Source of the DNA: Taudactylus pleione | Lineage: Eukaryota; Chordata; Amphibia; Anura; Myobatrachidae | Reading direction: 5' to 3' | Assembly: GCA_031769625.1 (NCBI GenBank) | Contig: JAUIMM010000016.1 | Span: 15,801,001 to 15,865,000, forward strand | DNA length: 64,000 bases | Part shown: positions 21,550-31,400 of the stretch, in pieces | How the letters are laid out: each line of letters opens with the position of its first letter | Numbering within the stretch: position 1 is the stretch's first letter | The notes under the pieces: model-generated | The model's input: only the letters and a program-made list of their open reading frames with translations | What the model was told of the DNA's origin: nothing | Database searches by the model: none | Position numbers and translations under genes: made by a program

Positions 21550-22005
21550 TATGTAATGCCGGTTGTCAGGATGCCTCCTGTCAGAATACAGACAGCGGCA
21601 TCCCGATGGTTGGTATCCTGACAGGGGTCGGGTAAGTATACTTACCCTCCCCCTTCCCCCCCTAACACTCCCATTTTGTAGCCTAACCCTCCCCACCTTG
21701 CACCATAACCCTCCCAGTTAGTGCCTAAACCCAAGTCTCCCCCCTTAATACCTAACCCTAATCCTCCCCCCTAAGGGTGCCTAACCCTAACCATCCCCGA
21801 AGGGGGTGCCTAACCCCAACCTCCCCCCAAAACCAAACCCCGCTATGCTGCCTAAACCTAACCCTCCCCCAGTTCGGGCTGGCATTCCGGTGTCAGGATT
21901 AAGATAGGCGTCAAAACACTGATGCCTATTTTAAGTCCCTTGACGGGATTCCCCTGTCGGTATTGAGACTGGCGGTATCGCAGCTGCCGGTCTCATAACT
22001 ACATC
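21550..22005 (-). repeat. GGGTTAGG-type dispersed repeat
   Basis: Outer parts read GCCGGTTGTCAGGATGCC and GACTGGCGGTATCGCAGC; the core is a run of CCTAACCCT-type repeats. Nearly the same outer sequence, inverted, is seen at 48790-49140. See the finding on telomere-like cores. Confidence 0.75.
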
Positions 22006-22185
22006 CCTATGGAACTACATAGTATAGTATTACAAAGTATAGTATGATTGATGGGTGAGCTTTCCCCCTCTGTATAATATTTCCAACAGTGATAGTTGAT
22101 GGCTACTGACAATTTTTTCCTGGTGGTATGACTAGAAACATTAACTGATAACAGATGGTGGGTTGCATCATGCATCACATATTGC

Positions 22186-23624
22186 CAGTGGCGTAACTAG
22201 GGTATTTGGAGCCCAGGGCAAATTGAAAATGGAGCCTCTCCCCCCCCCATATGCTCGTGTTGCAGGCGCGCAGGGGAAAATGGGTATGGTCACAAGGGGC
22301 GTGGCCACTGAAAAATGGGGCGTGTCAACATGACACACCCCTTTCTTGTCACTGGGAACATTTCTGTCCATTTGCACCTTAATGCAGACCCCCCTATGCA
22401 GTGCCTCTAGTAGTGGTCCCCCTTATGCAGGGCCCCAGTAGTACCCCTTCTATAGTACCCCCAATATACAATGCCCCCAGTAGTGGTCCCTCTTATGCAG
22501 GTTCCCAGTAGTGCCTCTTATGCAGGCCCCCAGTAGTGCCCCTTATACAGTACCCCCAGTAGTGGACCCCCTTATGCAGCCCCCGATTTCCCCTTATATA
22601 GGCCCCCTAGCAGTGATCCCCCATATGCAGCCCCCCAGTAGTGATCCCCCCTTTGCAGTGCCCCCAGTAGCAAGCCCCTTATATAGTGCCCCAGTAGGAG
22701 TCCGCCCTATAAAGTGCCCTTTATATAGTGGCCCCAGTAGGAGTCCCCCTTGATGCAGTGCCCCCCCCCCTGTAGTAGTCTCCAGTAGTGGTCCCCCCCA
22801 ATGCAGTGCCCCCAGTAGTATCCCCCCTGTAGTAGTCCCCAGTAGTGGTCCCCCATAAAGCAGTGCCCCCAGTAGTATCCCCCTTAGTAGTAGTCCCCAG
22901 TAGTGCTCCCCACCCCTGAAGCAGTGCTCCCAGTAGTAGTCTCCTCCTTAGTAATAGTCCCCCCCCCGAAGCAGTGCCCCCAGTAGTAGTCCCCTCCTTA
23001 GTAATAGTCCCCCCCCTTCTGATAAATACACACGGAAATTAAACAATAAAAGAAAAATTCTTACCTAAATCTACACTCCCGTGCCGCGGTCCGCACGTCA
23101 GTCCTCCCGGGCTGGCACGCTCTGCATTATGGGAGAGACGTCGGAAGGGAGCCGGCTCTTGCAGTGGGCGCTGCGGCTGCAGCAGTCAATGAGAGGCTGA
23201 CTCTCACTGGCTGCTGTTTCACACAAACATCGCCGCCAGCGCTGGCGGTGATGTGTGTGCAGCAGCAAATGAGAGTATGTCTGACTCTCATTGGCTGCTG
23301 GTTAACACACACATCGCCACCAGTGCTGGCGGCGATGTGTGCATTATGCACAGCATGAGCCCACCTGCCACCCTCCTCTTGGCGCTATTGGGCAAGCGCT
23401 CAGGGGGAGGGAAGGGGCTCGGCTGTGCAGCACAGGACCGGCCCTGGGAACCCTCGTGCTGGTCCTGTGTAAATGTGTAGTGCTGAATGCACTCACTGCG
23501 GTCAGCACTACACTGGCCAACTAGGGCGGGCCGGCACCGTGGCCGGCGGTGCCCCCCCCCCCCCCCCCGCACCGCCGGTGCCCAGGGCACGTGCCCCGCT
23601 CGTCCTGCCTTAGTTACGCCATTG
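22186..23624. mobile_element. hAT non-autonomous element with perfect 8-bp TSD and internal minisatellite
   Basis: 1439 bp, ends CAGTGGCGTAACTAGGG and CCTTAGTTACGCCATTG; CATATTGC on both sides (22178-22185, 23625-23632). From the right end inward (minus strand): GC-rich stretch, exon-like block, GTAAGAA at 23064, then the G-rich minisatellite (22380-23020). It sits inside a dispersed repeat that continues at 23625-23835. No intact gene. Confidence 0.92.
22380..23020. repeat. CCCCCAGTAGTAGTCCCC minisatellite
   Basis: Irregular units of about 25-35 bases built on CCCAGTAGTAGTCCCCC and TATGCAGTGCCCCC. The reverse complement is the same motif as the array at 63040-63790 and close to that at 44930-45230. 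Confidence 0.85.
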
Positions 23625-23835
23625 CATATTGCATGCGATATATACCACCACTTATTGCATGCATAGCAGTGTCTTATCGATGCCGTATGCATGAATAGTT
23701 GCAAATATAAATGCAAAAGGACAGCTCTTCCGATAAGAGCTGTCTTTTGCATTGTGAGGGTTTCCAGGGTTATGACCGGGGAGTCTTACGGTGTATGCAT
23801 GGCAGACGACCTGCGCAAGCCACAGGGGGAGGGGA
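23625..23835. repeat. Dispersed repeat with strong hairpin
   Basis: AAAGGACAGCTCTTCCGATA is followed by its near-complement (AAGAGCTGTCTTTTGCATT). Related sequence at 42000-42200 (AAAGGACATCTCTCCC... CAGTCCTTTGCAAT). Probably one dispersed family. Confidence 0.55.
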
Positions 23836-24221
23836 ATTTTGTTTAAAGACGCCCATAGGCTTTTATTGACAATAGCATCTAATTTTATCCTTTGTACATC
23901 GTCCCCAGAGTTGTTAACAGTTTGCACTTCAGAACTGTTATGAGGTGAATATCTGTCCCACAACAATCAAATCCTAATCATTGCACAGACAGCACAAGAT
24001 GCACTCTTAACATGTTAATTGGGTTTGTTAGGTCTAGCACTTTCTTCCAATGGTGACTAAGATTACTTTCCATAGTTGTATATTATCTATTGACTTTAAC
24101 TGACCATTTGTAAATATGATACACGCTTGTCTCCATGTTATCTATGTCACTCTTTCATTTCTTCAACAGAGAACTTTACTGGAACATATCTGTACGGTTA
24201 CATGGGTAGAATGGTAGCACA

Positions 24222-24499
24222 CAGAGCCGTAACTAGACATTTTGGTGCCCTGTGTCAGAAAGAGCATTGGCACCCCCCTCACTTTTCAAAGGGACATAAT
24301 GCACCCAAAAAAGAGCCATGGCTTCATGGGGAAGGGCCAGGGAAGAGATAGGAGAGGCCAGGAGATGCTGGGGATGAAATAAGAGGAAGCTACAAGCAAG
24401 AATGATAATAAACTGACATTTGACAGGCCCAAACAGCGCCCCCTGACCTGTGGTGCCCTGTGCGATGGCACTGACCGCACTACCCTAGCTACGGCCCTG
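24222..24499. mobile_element. Small hAT element, perfect 8-bp TSD
   Basis: 278 bp, ends CAGAGCCGTAACTAGAC and CTAGCTACGGCCCTG, GTAGCACA on both sides (24214-24221, 24500-24507). No coding capacity. Confidence 0.92.
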
Positions 24500-24507
24500 G
24501 TAGCACA

Positions 24508-25530
24508 TTTATTTTCACCTCACAGCTCTGGGGTCATGGGCTTGATTCCAAGGAGGGTACTGGAGTTTGTATGTTTTCACATCGTTCTTTATTCCCTGAA
24601 GGTAGTTCCATTCTATACTGTAGTTCAAAAAATATACTGCAGGTCAATTAGCTTTGGATCAATAGATTCAGTCTAGCGTGTGTTACAGAAGTTAGTGCTC
24701 CATTTAGAATAGAAAGAAAAGTTTTTAATCTGTCCAAAACTGGTATTTTCACTAGAGCTAGTTCTTCCCATTTAAGCAGAGTTTCAGCCAGCAACAGCTA
24801 TCACACGCTTCTTGTAGCAGTCACTTCCTCATGTAAAGTTACACTGTCCCTGCATGTGCACAGCTCAGAAACAGACACATGAACATAATGCAATATTGTA
24901 TTACTTTCCCCCCATAGTTAGGGCACTATGAATAAGGCGTAGTTTCTGAGCTGCTGGTGGAATTTGCTTTCTATTTATTACTCCAATTAAAATGATTATC
25001 AATAATACAGCATCTAACACTGCTGACCTTTCCCTTCTCCTTTAACCCTCCATTGCATTAGTCCATACATGCCATCTCTCCCTGATTGTCAGGGAGACTC
25101 CCTGAAATAGTAGCAATCTCCACGACTCCCTGAAGAGCCTGTCAATCAATATTGGAGGAATCTGCGTGTACTCTGCATACCCTAACCCAAACACACTTGC
25201 TAGTTCGCACATGCGCAGTGCGATGCATGTGCAGTTCACAAACATCGGGCGAGTGCATGCGTTCTCTCCGATGCGTTCCGTGCTTAATCAGGCCCAATGA
25301 TCCCTATGGCTGAATTTTTTTCATACAAGGTTTCTCATGGCCACTGATATGGAACCATTTGCAAAACACAGTACATGAGCTAGCCCTGAAAAGTATCAGT
25401 GTGTTTTTGCTCAACAAGCAGATCGACGGCCAGCAGATATATTGGTCGATCAATTGATCGGCCAGTGTGTACCCAGCATTATTCAGACATCTCTCCCATG
25501 TCACCTCCTGTCTGTCAGTCATCCCCTGGA
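24508..25530. other. Unassigned DNA with decayed repeats
   Basis: 25055-25140 has a CTCCCTGAAATAGTAG repeat seen elsewhere; 25200-25293 ends in a Harbinger-like terminus (TTAATCAGGCCC). 25292-25420 is the uninterrupted relative of the sequence flanking the MITE at 13804-14199. 25425-25485 is a MITE fragment. Confidence 0.5.
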
Positions 25531-25870
25531 TAGCACAAGACTTCTAAAAACTCAATATTTAAATAAAAAAAAAGAAAAAAGCTCCTTCCCCCAGCCAAGG
25601 TCCCCTCTTCTCTCACCCTCACTATTGACATCTCACTCTCCTCCATTCTCCACGTCCGATGTCTAGGTGTTCACCTTCTCCTCCCACATACATTCCCTTA
25701 TGCAAACTTACCATTTCCACCTCAACAATATTTCTAAAAATCAGGCCTTTCCTCACCCTGCGTGCTGCTAAAACTATCATTTATGCCCTCATCTTCTCCC
25801 ACCTCAATTACTGTAATCTGCTCCTCTCTGGTCTTCCCAACTTCAGCCTTGCCTCTCTGAGTAAGTTCGT
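25530..25870 (+). pseudogene. LINE reverse transcriptase C-terminal fragment (CR1/L2-like)
   Basis: The plus-strand frame reads IRPFLTLRAAKTIIYALIFS then HLNYCNLLLSGLP, which matches the conserved A-x-V-x-SRLDYCN-x-LL-x-GLP segment after the polymerase core in CR1/L2 LINEs. The preceding segment (about 25550-25660) resembles the variable stretch before it in another frame. Truncated on both sides; the hAT at 25880 is inserted next to it. Confidence 0.65.
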
Positions 25871-25879
25871 GAATGTGTA

Positions 25880-26165
25880 CATGGGCGCCGAGAGGGGTGG
25901 GGAAATGGGACAGTTTGCACAGGCTTGCTAGAGGGGCCCGGGTCCGGCGTTGCCCCCCTGACAGCAGCGCAGCAGCCGAAGCAGTCTCCTGTCGCTGTGG
26001 AGAAGGGGGGGGAGCGATCACACTGATCGTGCCCCCCCCCTGCTTAGCGCCGGGCTGGCTTAGAACTCCCCCCTCCCCAGCGCGCTACAAAAATGTTTTT
26101 GTTTTAAATGGGGCGTGGCCACACCTCCCACAATTAGGCCATGCCCCGAGCTCTCTATGGCCCTG
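25880..26165. mobile_element. Small hAT element, perfect 8-bp TSD AATGTGTA
   Basis: 286 bp from CATGGGCGCCGAGAGG to CTCTCTATGGCCCTG, with AATGTGTA on both sides (25872-25879, 26166-26173). Interior GC-rich, non-coding. Confidence 0.88.
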
Positions 26166-26173
26166 AATGTGTA

Positions 26174-27159
26174 ATAAAGTTATAGTGTTAAAGCATGTGG
26201 TGTGTGAATCAGGTTGACTTTTTTTTATATTTTCTGGGGGTAATGTGCCAGCGGCCTGCTGGCACTTGTGATTCTACAAGTGCCGCAGGGCAGGCTTGTT
26301 GGGACCTGTAGTCCCACTGAACAATATTAGTACTATATTTAACCCCCCTGCACCCACCACCACCACCAAGGGTTCAGGCAAGAGCCATGGACTTGCTTCT
26401 TAGTAGGAGGACCACAAAAATAAAATAGTGTCTCTCCTCCCGAGAAGCCTTTCCAATGATTGCCAGCCCTGGGCTGACTAGTTTGGGGCTGGATTACATT
26501 ATGCAGGGGGACCACCCACTGTGCCTCTCCTGCTATAGGGTAAGCCCCCTGGTGCTGGTTATAGGAAAACAGGGGGAACCCCACATCGATACCCTGATTT
26601 TCCTGTTCCAGGCCAGGATCAGAAGTCCAAGGCCGGTTATGCTTTTGGGAGGGACCTAACAGTTTAATGGTTTATAGTTAAAAAAATAAAATAAAACACA
26701 CAGAAGTCTGCACAGATCACACTGATCCATGCAGTACTTCTGCCGGACACCCTGCTGAAGTGGTGTATTTACATTTTTTATTTTGGCTAGAGTTTGCTCC
26801 ATTTAGAATTGTGTTTGCAAACACAATTCTTGGTAAATCCCGTTGTTGTATTCCTATCTATGGAAAGTAGCAAGTTGGTTTGATGGAGTATTGACAACTA
26901 TTTATGTGTTTGACCATGTTTTGCAGGTAGTGTTTTTACATCAGTCTTTGTCTTTCGTAAATCTCAGTGTTTGAAAATCAGGCAAAACATGCCCCTGGAA
27001 ATGCAATCTTGGACAGACACGATTTTAGTAAATGTTCCCCTCCATGTAGAACACGCTGAGCTTTACATTGAACGTTAAATGACACTTTAAATTTCCAACT
27101 ACAACCTGCCAAAAAGCAGCGGCTTGCTTTGTAAACATAGCCCTAAAACAACTTATTTC
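26174..27159. other. Unassigned DNA with one hairpin
   Basis: GCCTGCTGGCACTTGT followed by ACAAGTGCCGCAGGGCAGGC (about 26252-26295) forms a stem. No gene or clear element boundary found in the rest. Confidence 0.45.
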
Positions 27160-28364
27160 TAGAGATGTGCGCCGACCCCCGTGTTTTGGTTTTGGATCTG
27201 GATCTACCCTGGTTTTGAATCTGGATTGGTTTTGCAAAAACCTCACCTCCGTGTTTTGTTTTCGTGTTTTGGTTTTGAATCTGGATTTTTTTTCTTAAAA
27301 AAATAAATAAATAAAATCAGAAAAACCAGCTAAAAATCACATAAAATGGGCCTGTTTTTGTTCCTACAGTATAATTAACCTCAATAACATTTATTTCCAA
27401 TAAATTTTGTCCACCTCACAATATTATTTGCTTAACCTCGTTAAGGCCAAAAGTTTGCATCCAGCTAGCTGGCTGACTAAGCTAAGTGACACAGTGGGCG
27501 GCACTAACATGTGGCAGTTCAGTTTCTAATTTCCAACATGGATACAGTGTGTTATACAGTGTGGGTTGGATACACCAATAGTGCACTTACTGTGACAGCA
27601 GTGTCAGCAGAGCGGGGTTGCTGACGGTGTCCTCGGTACATGGAATGGAAGTGCTGCGGTACTGGCAGTGTCCTCAGTGAAGGGTACAGGTTTGCTGGCT
27701 GTGTCGGCAGTGCCAGCAGTGTCTTTAGTGCAGGTTTGCTGGCTGTGTCGGCAGTGCGGGGGTGCCAGCAGTGTCTTTAGTGCAGGTTTGCTGGCTGTGT
27801 CGGCAGTGCAGGGGTGCCCTCAGTGCAGGTTTGCTGACTGTGTCGGCAGTGCAGGGGTGTTCTCAATGCAGAGTGCCGGCGGTGTCGGCAGAGCGGGGGT
27901 GCCAGTGATGTCCTCAGTGCTGGTTTGCCAACTGTGTTGGCAGTGCAGGGGTGCTGGTGGTGTCCTCACTGTGGGAGTGTCGGCAGTGTGGGGGTCGCTG
28001 ACTGTGTCCTCAGTACGTTGGGCAGCAGTGCAAGAGTGTCGGCAGCGGTGGTGTCGGCAGTGGGGGATGCTGCCAGTGGGGGTGCCGGCGGTGTCAGGCG
28101 GCGTGCTCCATCTTTTTTCCCTCCCTTGTGTTTTCAATGGGCTTAACGCTGATTGGCTGAGAGAGCCGTTTGTCACGGCTTCCAGCCAATCAACGTTAAG
28201 CCCACTGAAAACAAAACCTCTTGACTCGACAGAGGGGTCGAGAGGTTTTGGCTCGGGTCAGGGATCCGGGGCAGGAAGAGAGATCTGAGCTGCGCTTGGA
28301 TCGCCCCGGATCCCCGAAATTCGGGTGGGTCCGGTTCTCAGGGAACCGGACCCGCTCATCTCTA
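27160..28364. mobile_element. hAT non-autonomous element, perfect 8-bp TSD CTTATTTC
   Basis: 1205 bp, ends TAGAGATGTGCGCC and GACCCGCTCATCTCTA; CTTATTTC flanks both sides (27152-27159, 28365-28372). The left subterminal part (TTTTGGTTTTGGATCTGGAT; AGTGGGCGGCACTAACA) is related to the left end of 6832-11957. The interior is a minisatellite (27660-28110), followed by an inverted repeat at about 28138-28203 (GGCTTAACGCTGATTGGCTG and its near-complement). Confidence 0.93.
27660..28110. repeat. TGTCGGCAGTGCAGGGGTGC minisatellite
   Basis: Irregular 25-55 base units built on GCTGGCTGTGTCGGCAGTGC and AGTGTCCTCAGTGCAGG. A 206-codon open frame crosses it, but its Cys/Val/Gln composition simply reflects the repeat. 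Confidence 0.85.
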
Positions 28365-28689
28365 CTTATTTCCAACTGCAATTAAAACTTTTTCAAATTT
28401 GTTTCTAAAAAGTATTTAGAAAAACAACTCACTAAACTCTGAGCTTTCAGTAATTAATGTTAAAGCACTATGAGAGAATATTAAATCAGTCCATTCCCCA
28501 TTGGTGCTCACAATCCATAACAGATAAACCTCCTGTCTCATCGCTGGTGTGCATAAGACGCAATTGCCCTTATTCTGCTTCCAATTCTATTAAGTTCTAG
28601 AAGAAAACCATTTCAAAAATATTTACTGAACTCAGTATCATCATCAGACAAAAAATACCAATATTTTTTTAGAGTGTGGGAGGAAAAGA

Positions 28690-29160
28690 ATGTAGTGGTA
28701 GGCCGGGATCAGATGATATACCACCGCCAGGATACCGCCGCCACTATCCCGAAGGGGATCAGGACACCAGCATCTTGACTGCCGGTATCCAGAATTATGG
28801 ATCCGGGTAAGTATGCGCGGTTAGCCTGGGGAAGGGGGGGGGGTTAGGTTTAGGGACTCCAGGGGGAAATTAGGGTTAGGCACCCCCCGGGGAGGTTTAG
28901 GGTTAGGCTGTGGAACACAGTGGGTTGGGTTTAGGGATCCCAGAGGGAAATTAGGGTTAGGCACCACCGTGGGGAGGTTAGGGCTAGGCAACCCCCCCCC
29001 CCAGGGAGGTTAGGTTTAGGGTGCAGGAAAGGGGGTGGGGGTTAGGCACCACCAAGGGAGGAGTAGGGTAGGGAGAGGGTTAGGTCACTTACCACTGCGA
29101 TCGGGATTCTGCACCTTTGGGCATGCACTGTCGGCCGCCGGTATTTCATACCCAACCAGG
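28690..29160 (+). repeat. GGGTTAGG-type dispersed repeat
   Basis: Left part GGATCAGGACACCAGCATC, core of GGTTTAGGGNTNNCAG and TTAGGGTTAGGCACC units, right part GGCCGCCGGTATTTCATACC. Family member of 21550, 48790 and others. Confidence 0.75.
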
Positions 29161-29750
29161 GTGGAAATCAGGGCTCCAGAAGAAACCCTGCAAACACTGG
29201 GAGAACATACAGTACTGTGAAGATACTAAGGTGATGGTTCTCATTCATATGGCCAGCTGACTGGTCTGCCAGCAGTATTAACACTCTGATGCTGTGATAT
29301 AATATTCTCTGGTCTGGCATACATGACCAGTAGGGTCCCTGAATACTATGGTATTTAGCACATAGCGCCCGGAGTGACCACATGTGGACAAATAGGTGTA
29401 GTTCAAGTGAAACAAGTGGTGAGTTAACTTGTAGACCGTCTTGTGTTGCAAAAATGAAAAAAAAAAGTTTTATTGCACTTCTTCCTCCAGCACAATGATA
29501 ATGAGTACACACACAGCTTCTACAGCACATTTCTTTCAGCAGATGGTAAATAATTATGTTACAATCTCCTAATCCACCTGAATACTCATTACAGCCGGAA
29601 ATATTAAAGGATTTAGCACAGTCTTAAGCATAAAAGGGGTCACACATGGGGAGCTGCTGTAGTGTTACTGTACCACCTTAGTATTTTCAGATTCACAGAC
29701 AGGAAGCATAGCCATTTTCTTACCACTATAATCTAGAGAAATGTATGGCG
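29161..29750. other. Unassigned DNA
   Basis: No gene or repeat recognised. Confidence 0.4.
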
Positions 29751-30010
29751 TCAGATTCACAGATATGCCCATTTATATGCCATTAGAACCAGTACATACA
29801 CCTCATATGCCATCAGAACCATTCACATGCGCCTTTATATGCCATCAAAGTCCCCTCATGCCACTTTATAGGGCATCAGATCCCTCCACATGCCCCTATG
29901 TCATCTTCTCCACATGCCCCTTTATATGCCCTCTGCTAAACATGTGACTATTTGCCATCAGAGTCCCTCATGCATCTTTATATGCCAACATCACTCCTTC
30001 ATAAGCCAGT
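29750..30010. repeat. ATGCC(A/C)(C/T) minisatellite
   Basis: Irregular units of about 35-40 bases built on CCTTTATATGCCATCAGAAC and CACATGCCCC. Confidence 0.65.
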
Positions 30011-30880
30011 TTAAATGCGATCAGAAAGCATCTTTTGCCAACAAACTGACTCCTAATAAACACATTACATACCTTGGCCTGCCTTGCAAGTGTGATTGAG
30101 CGTGAGAAATGAGTACAAACTTTTGGGCACAGTACAGGATTAGCGAGACTACTGTATGGACTACGGACAGATGTCACGATTTCCAAACTGTATTGAGTAA
30201 TTCCAGATGGGTGGCAATCCTATGCTGCTAGTTGCAACAGTTCCACAGCACTTCTCACACATGCAGGTATACAGTGGACACAAGATCAGACGTTACTGCA
30301 CTAGACACTCCATTACCGTGAAGCATTCTTCCTTCAAGCAGGGTCCCTTTTCCTTATTTGTTGCACTCCATAAACTTTCTTCCAGGCAGAAATAACAAAT
30401 ATCCAAGGACTCTCCCACTTAAAAAGAAGTAAGAAAGGGAAAACTATTCAGCACACCAGAAATGAACACAAATTTGTCAAGTCCAAGTCCCCACCTTCTT
30501 TAGATCCTTGGATGTGGGAAAGTGTGCATGTGCCGTATGGTGCTCTGAGGTAAAGTAGCCAATTAAGCATGTTATAAATTCAGTGCCATGAGAGCAGTGG
30601 GATACATGTCTGAGGAAGTCGCTGATGACTGTAAAGAGGCGGAGAAATGAGTTACATTATATAGTCTATTTAGCCTGCAGAGTTACATCCACGCCTCTGA
30701 TATCAGTCACGCTCTGGCTTTGATGATTCTCCGCCACGAGATTAGGAGACATGGACCCAGGTTGAGGTGGAAACAGGAGGTGAGGGGCCTGGATTAGCGT
30801 CTTCCTCATCCACCAGTACCGGATGTTGGTGAGACCTAACCAAAGGCATGGAGTCTAATCTACTGGGAGGTGTTCACCAG
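30011..30880. other. Unassigned DNA, possibly including the outer Gypsy LTR
   Basis: No gene. Sequence from about 30690 may already belong to the 3' LTR of the element at 31401-34516; the outer LTR border could not be fixed. Confidence 0.35.
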
Positions 30881-31400
30881 TGACCCCTCCAAGTGGGATT
30901 TGGGCTTAAGATGAACCCAGGAGGCAAGTTGCGGCCCTTTGATCAGGTATTCGGCACAAGTGTGAAAAAAAAAAAAAATGGAAGAACACTACCACAGGGC
31001 AAGCACAGGAGAAATATATTGGAGGATTGTACTGAAGTGATGTATAGAAAACACTTCGTGGTTTCTGTCACAATGCTGGCACAGGAGATGGTATAATGAG
31101 CAGGTACTTGGATGATGTACTAAGTACACACACTGTGGCCTCAGACGCAGCACAGGAGAACGGTATCACAAGATTGTACTTGAATGATGAACTCCGTTCA
31201 CATGCTACGGATTCAGTCGCAGAGCTACGACTGTAACCGCAGAAGCCACATCACAGAGCGAGCACATGGATGTCCTAGCAGGCCCCAGGTATGATCCTCA
31301 GCACATCACTCGCCGCCGCACCTGGCGTCTGACCGCTCTAGAGTTCAGGGGAAGCCGGCACTGAAGTGAGTAATGGCTGATCCAAGGCCTCAACCTGACA
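30881..31400 (-). repeat. Ty3/Gypsy 3' LTR (outer border uncertain)
   Basis: Minus-strand start TGTCAGGTTGAGGCC at 31400, immediately preceded by the purine tract CTCAAAGGGGGGCAC. The first 172 bases match the 5' LTR piece at 34517-34684. Further out it has loose internal repeats around GTACTTGAATGATG and ACAGGAGA. The distal end is not certain. Confidence 0.65.

Noticed and set aside
23288..23752. 154-codon frame on the minus strand
   Set aside because: It crosses the terminus and TSD of the hAT at 22186-23624, so it joins unrelated sequences.
27668..28288. 206-codon open frame
   Set aside because: It runs across a GTGTCGGCAGTGC minisatellite and its composition is set by the repeat.
28840..29040. 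True telomere or interstitial telomere tract
   Set aside because: Only scattered TTAGGG units in a G-rich minisatellite; no uninterrupted array. Kept only as a family-level observation.
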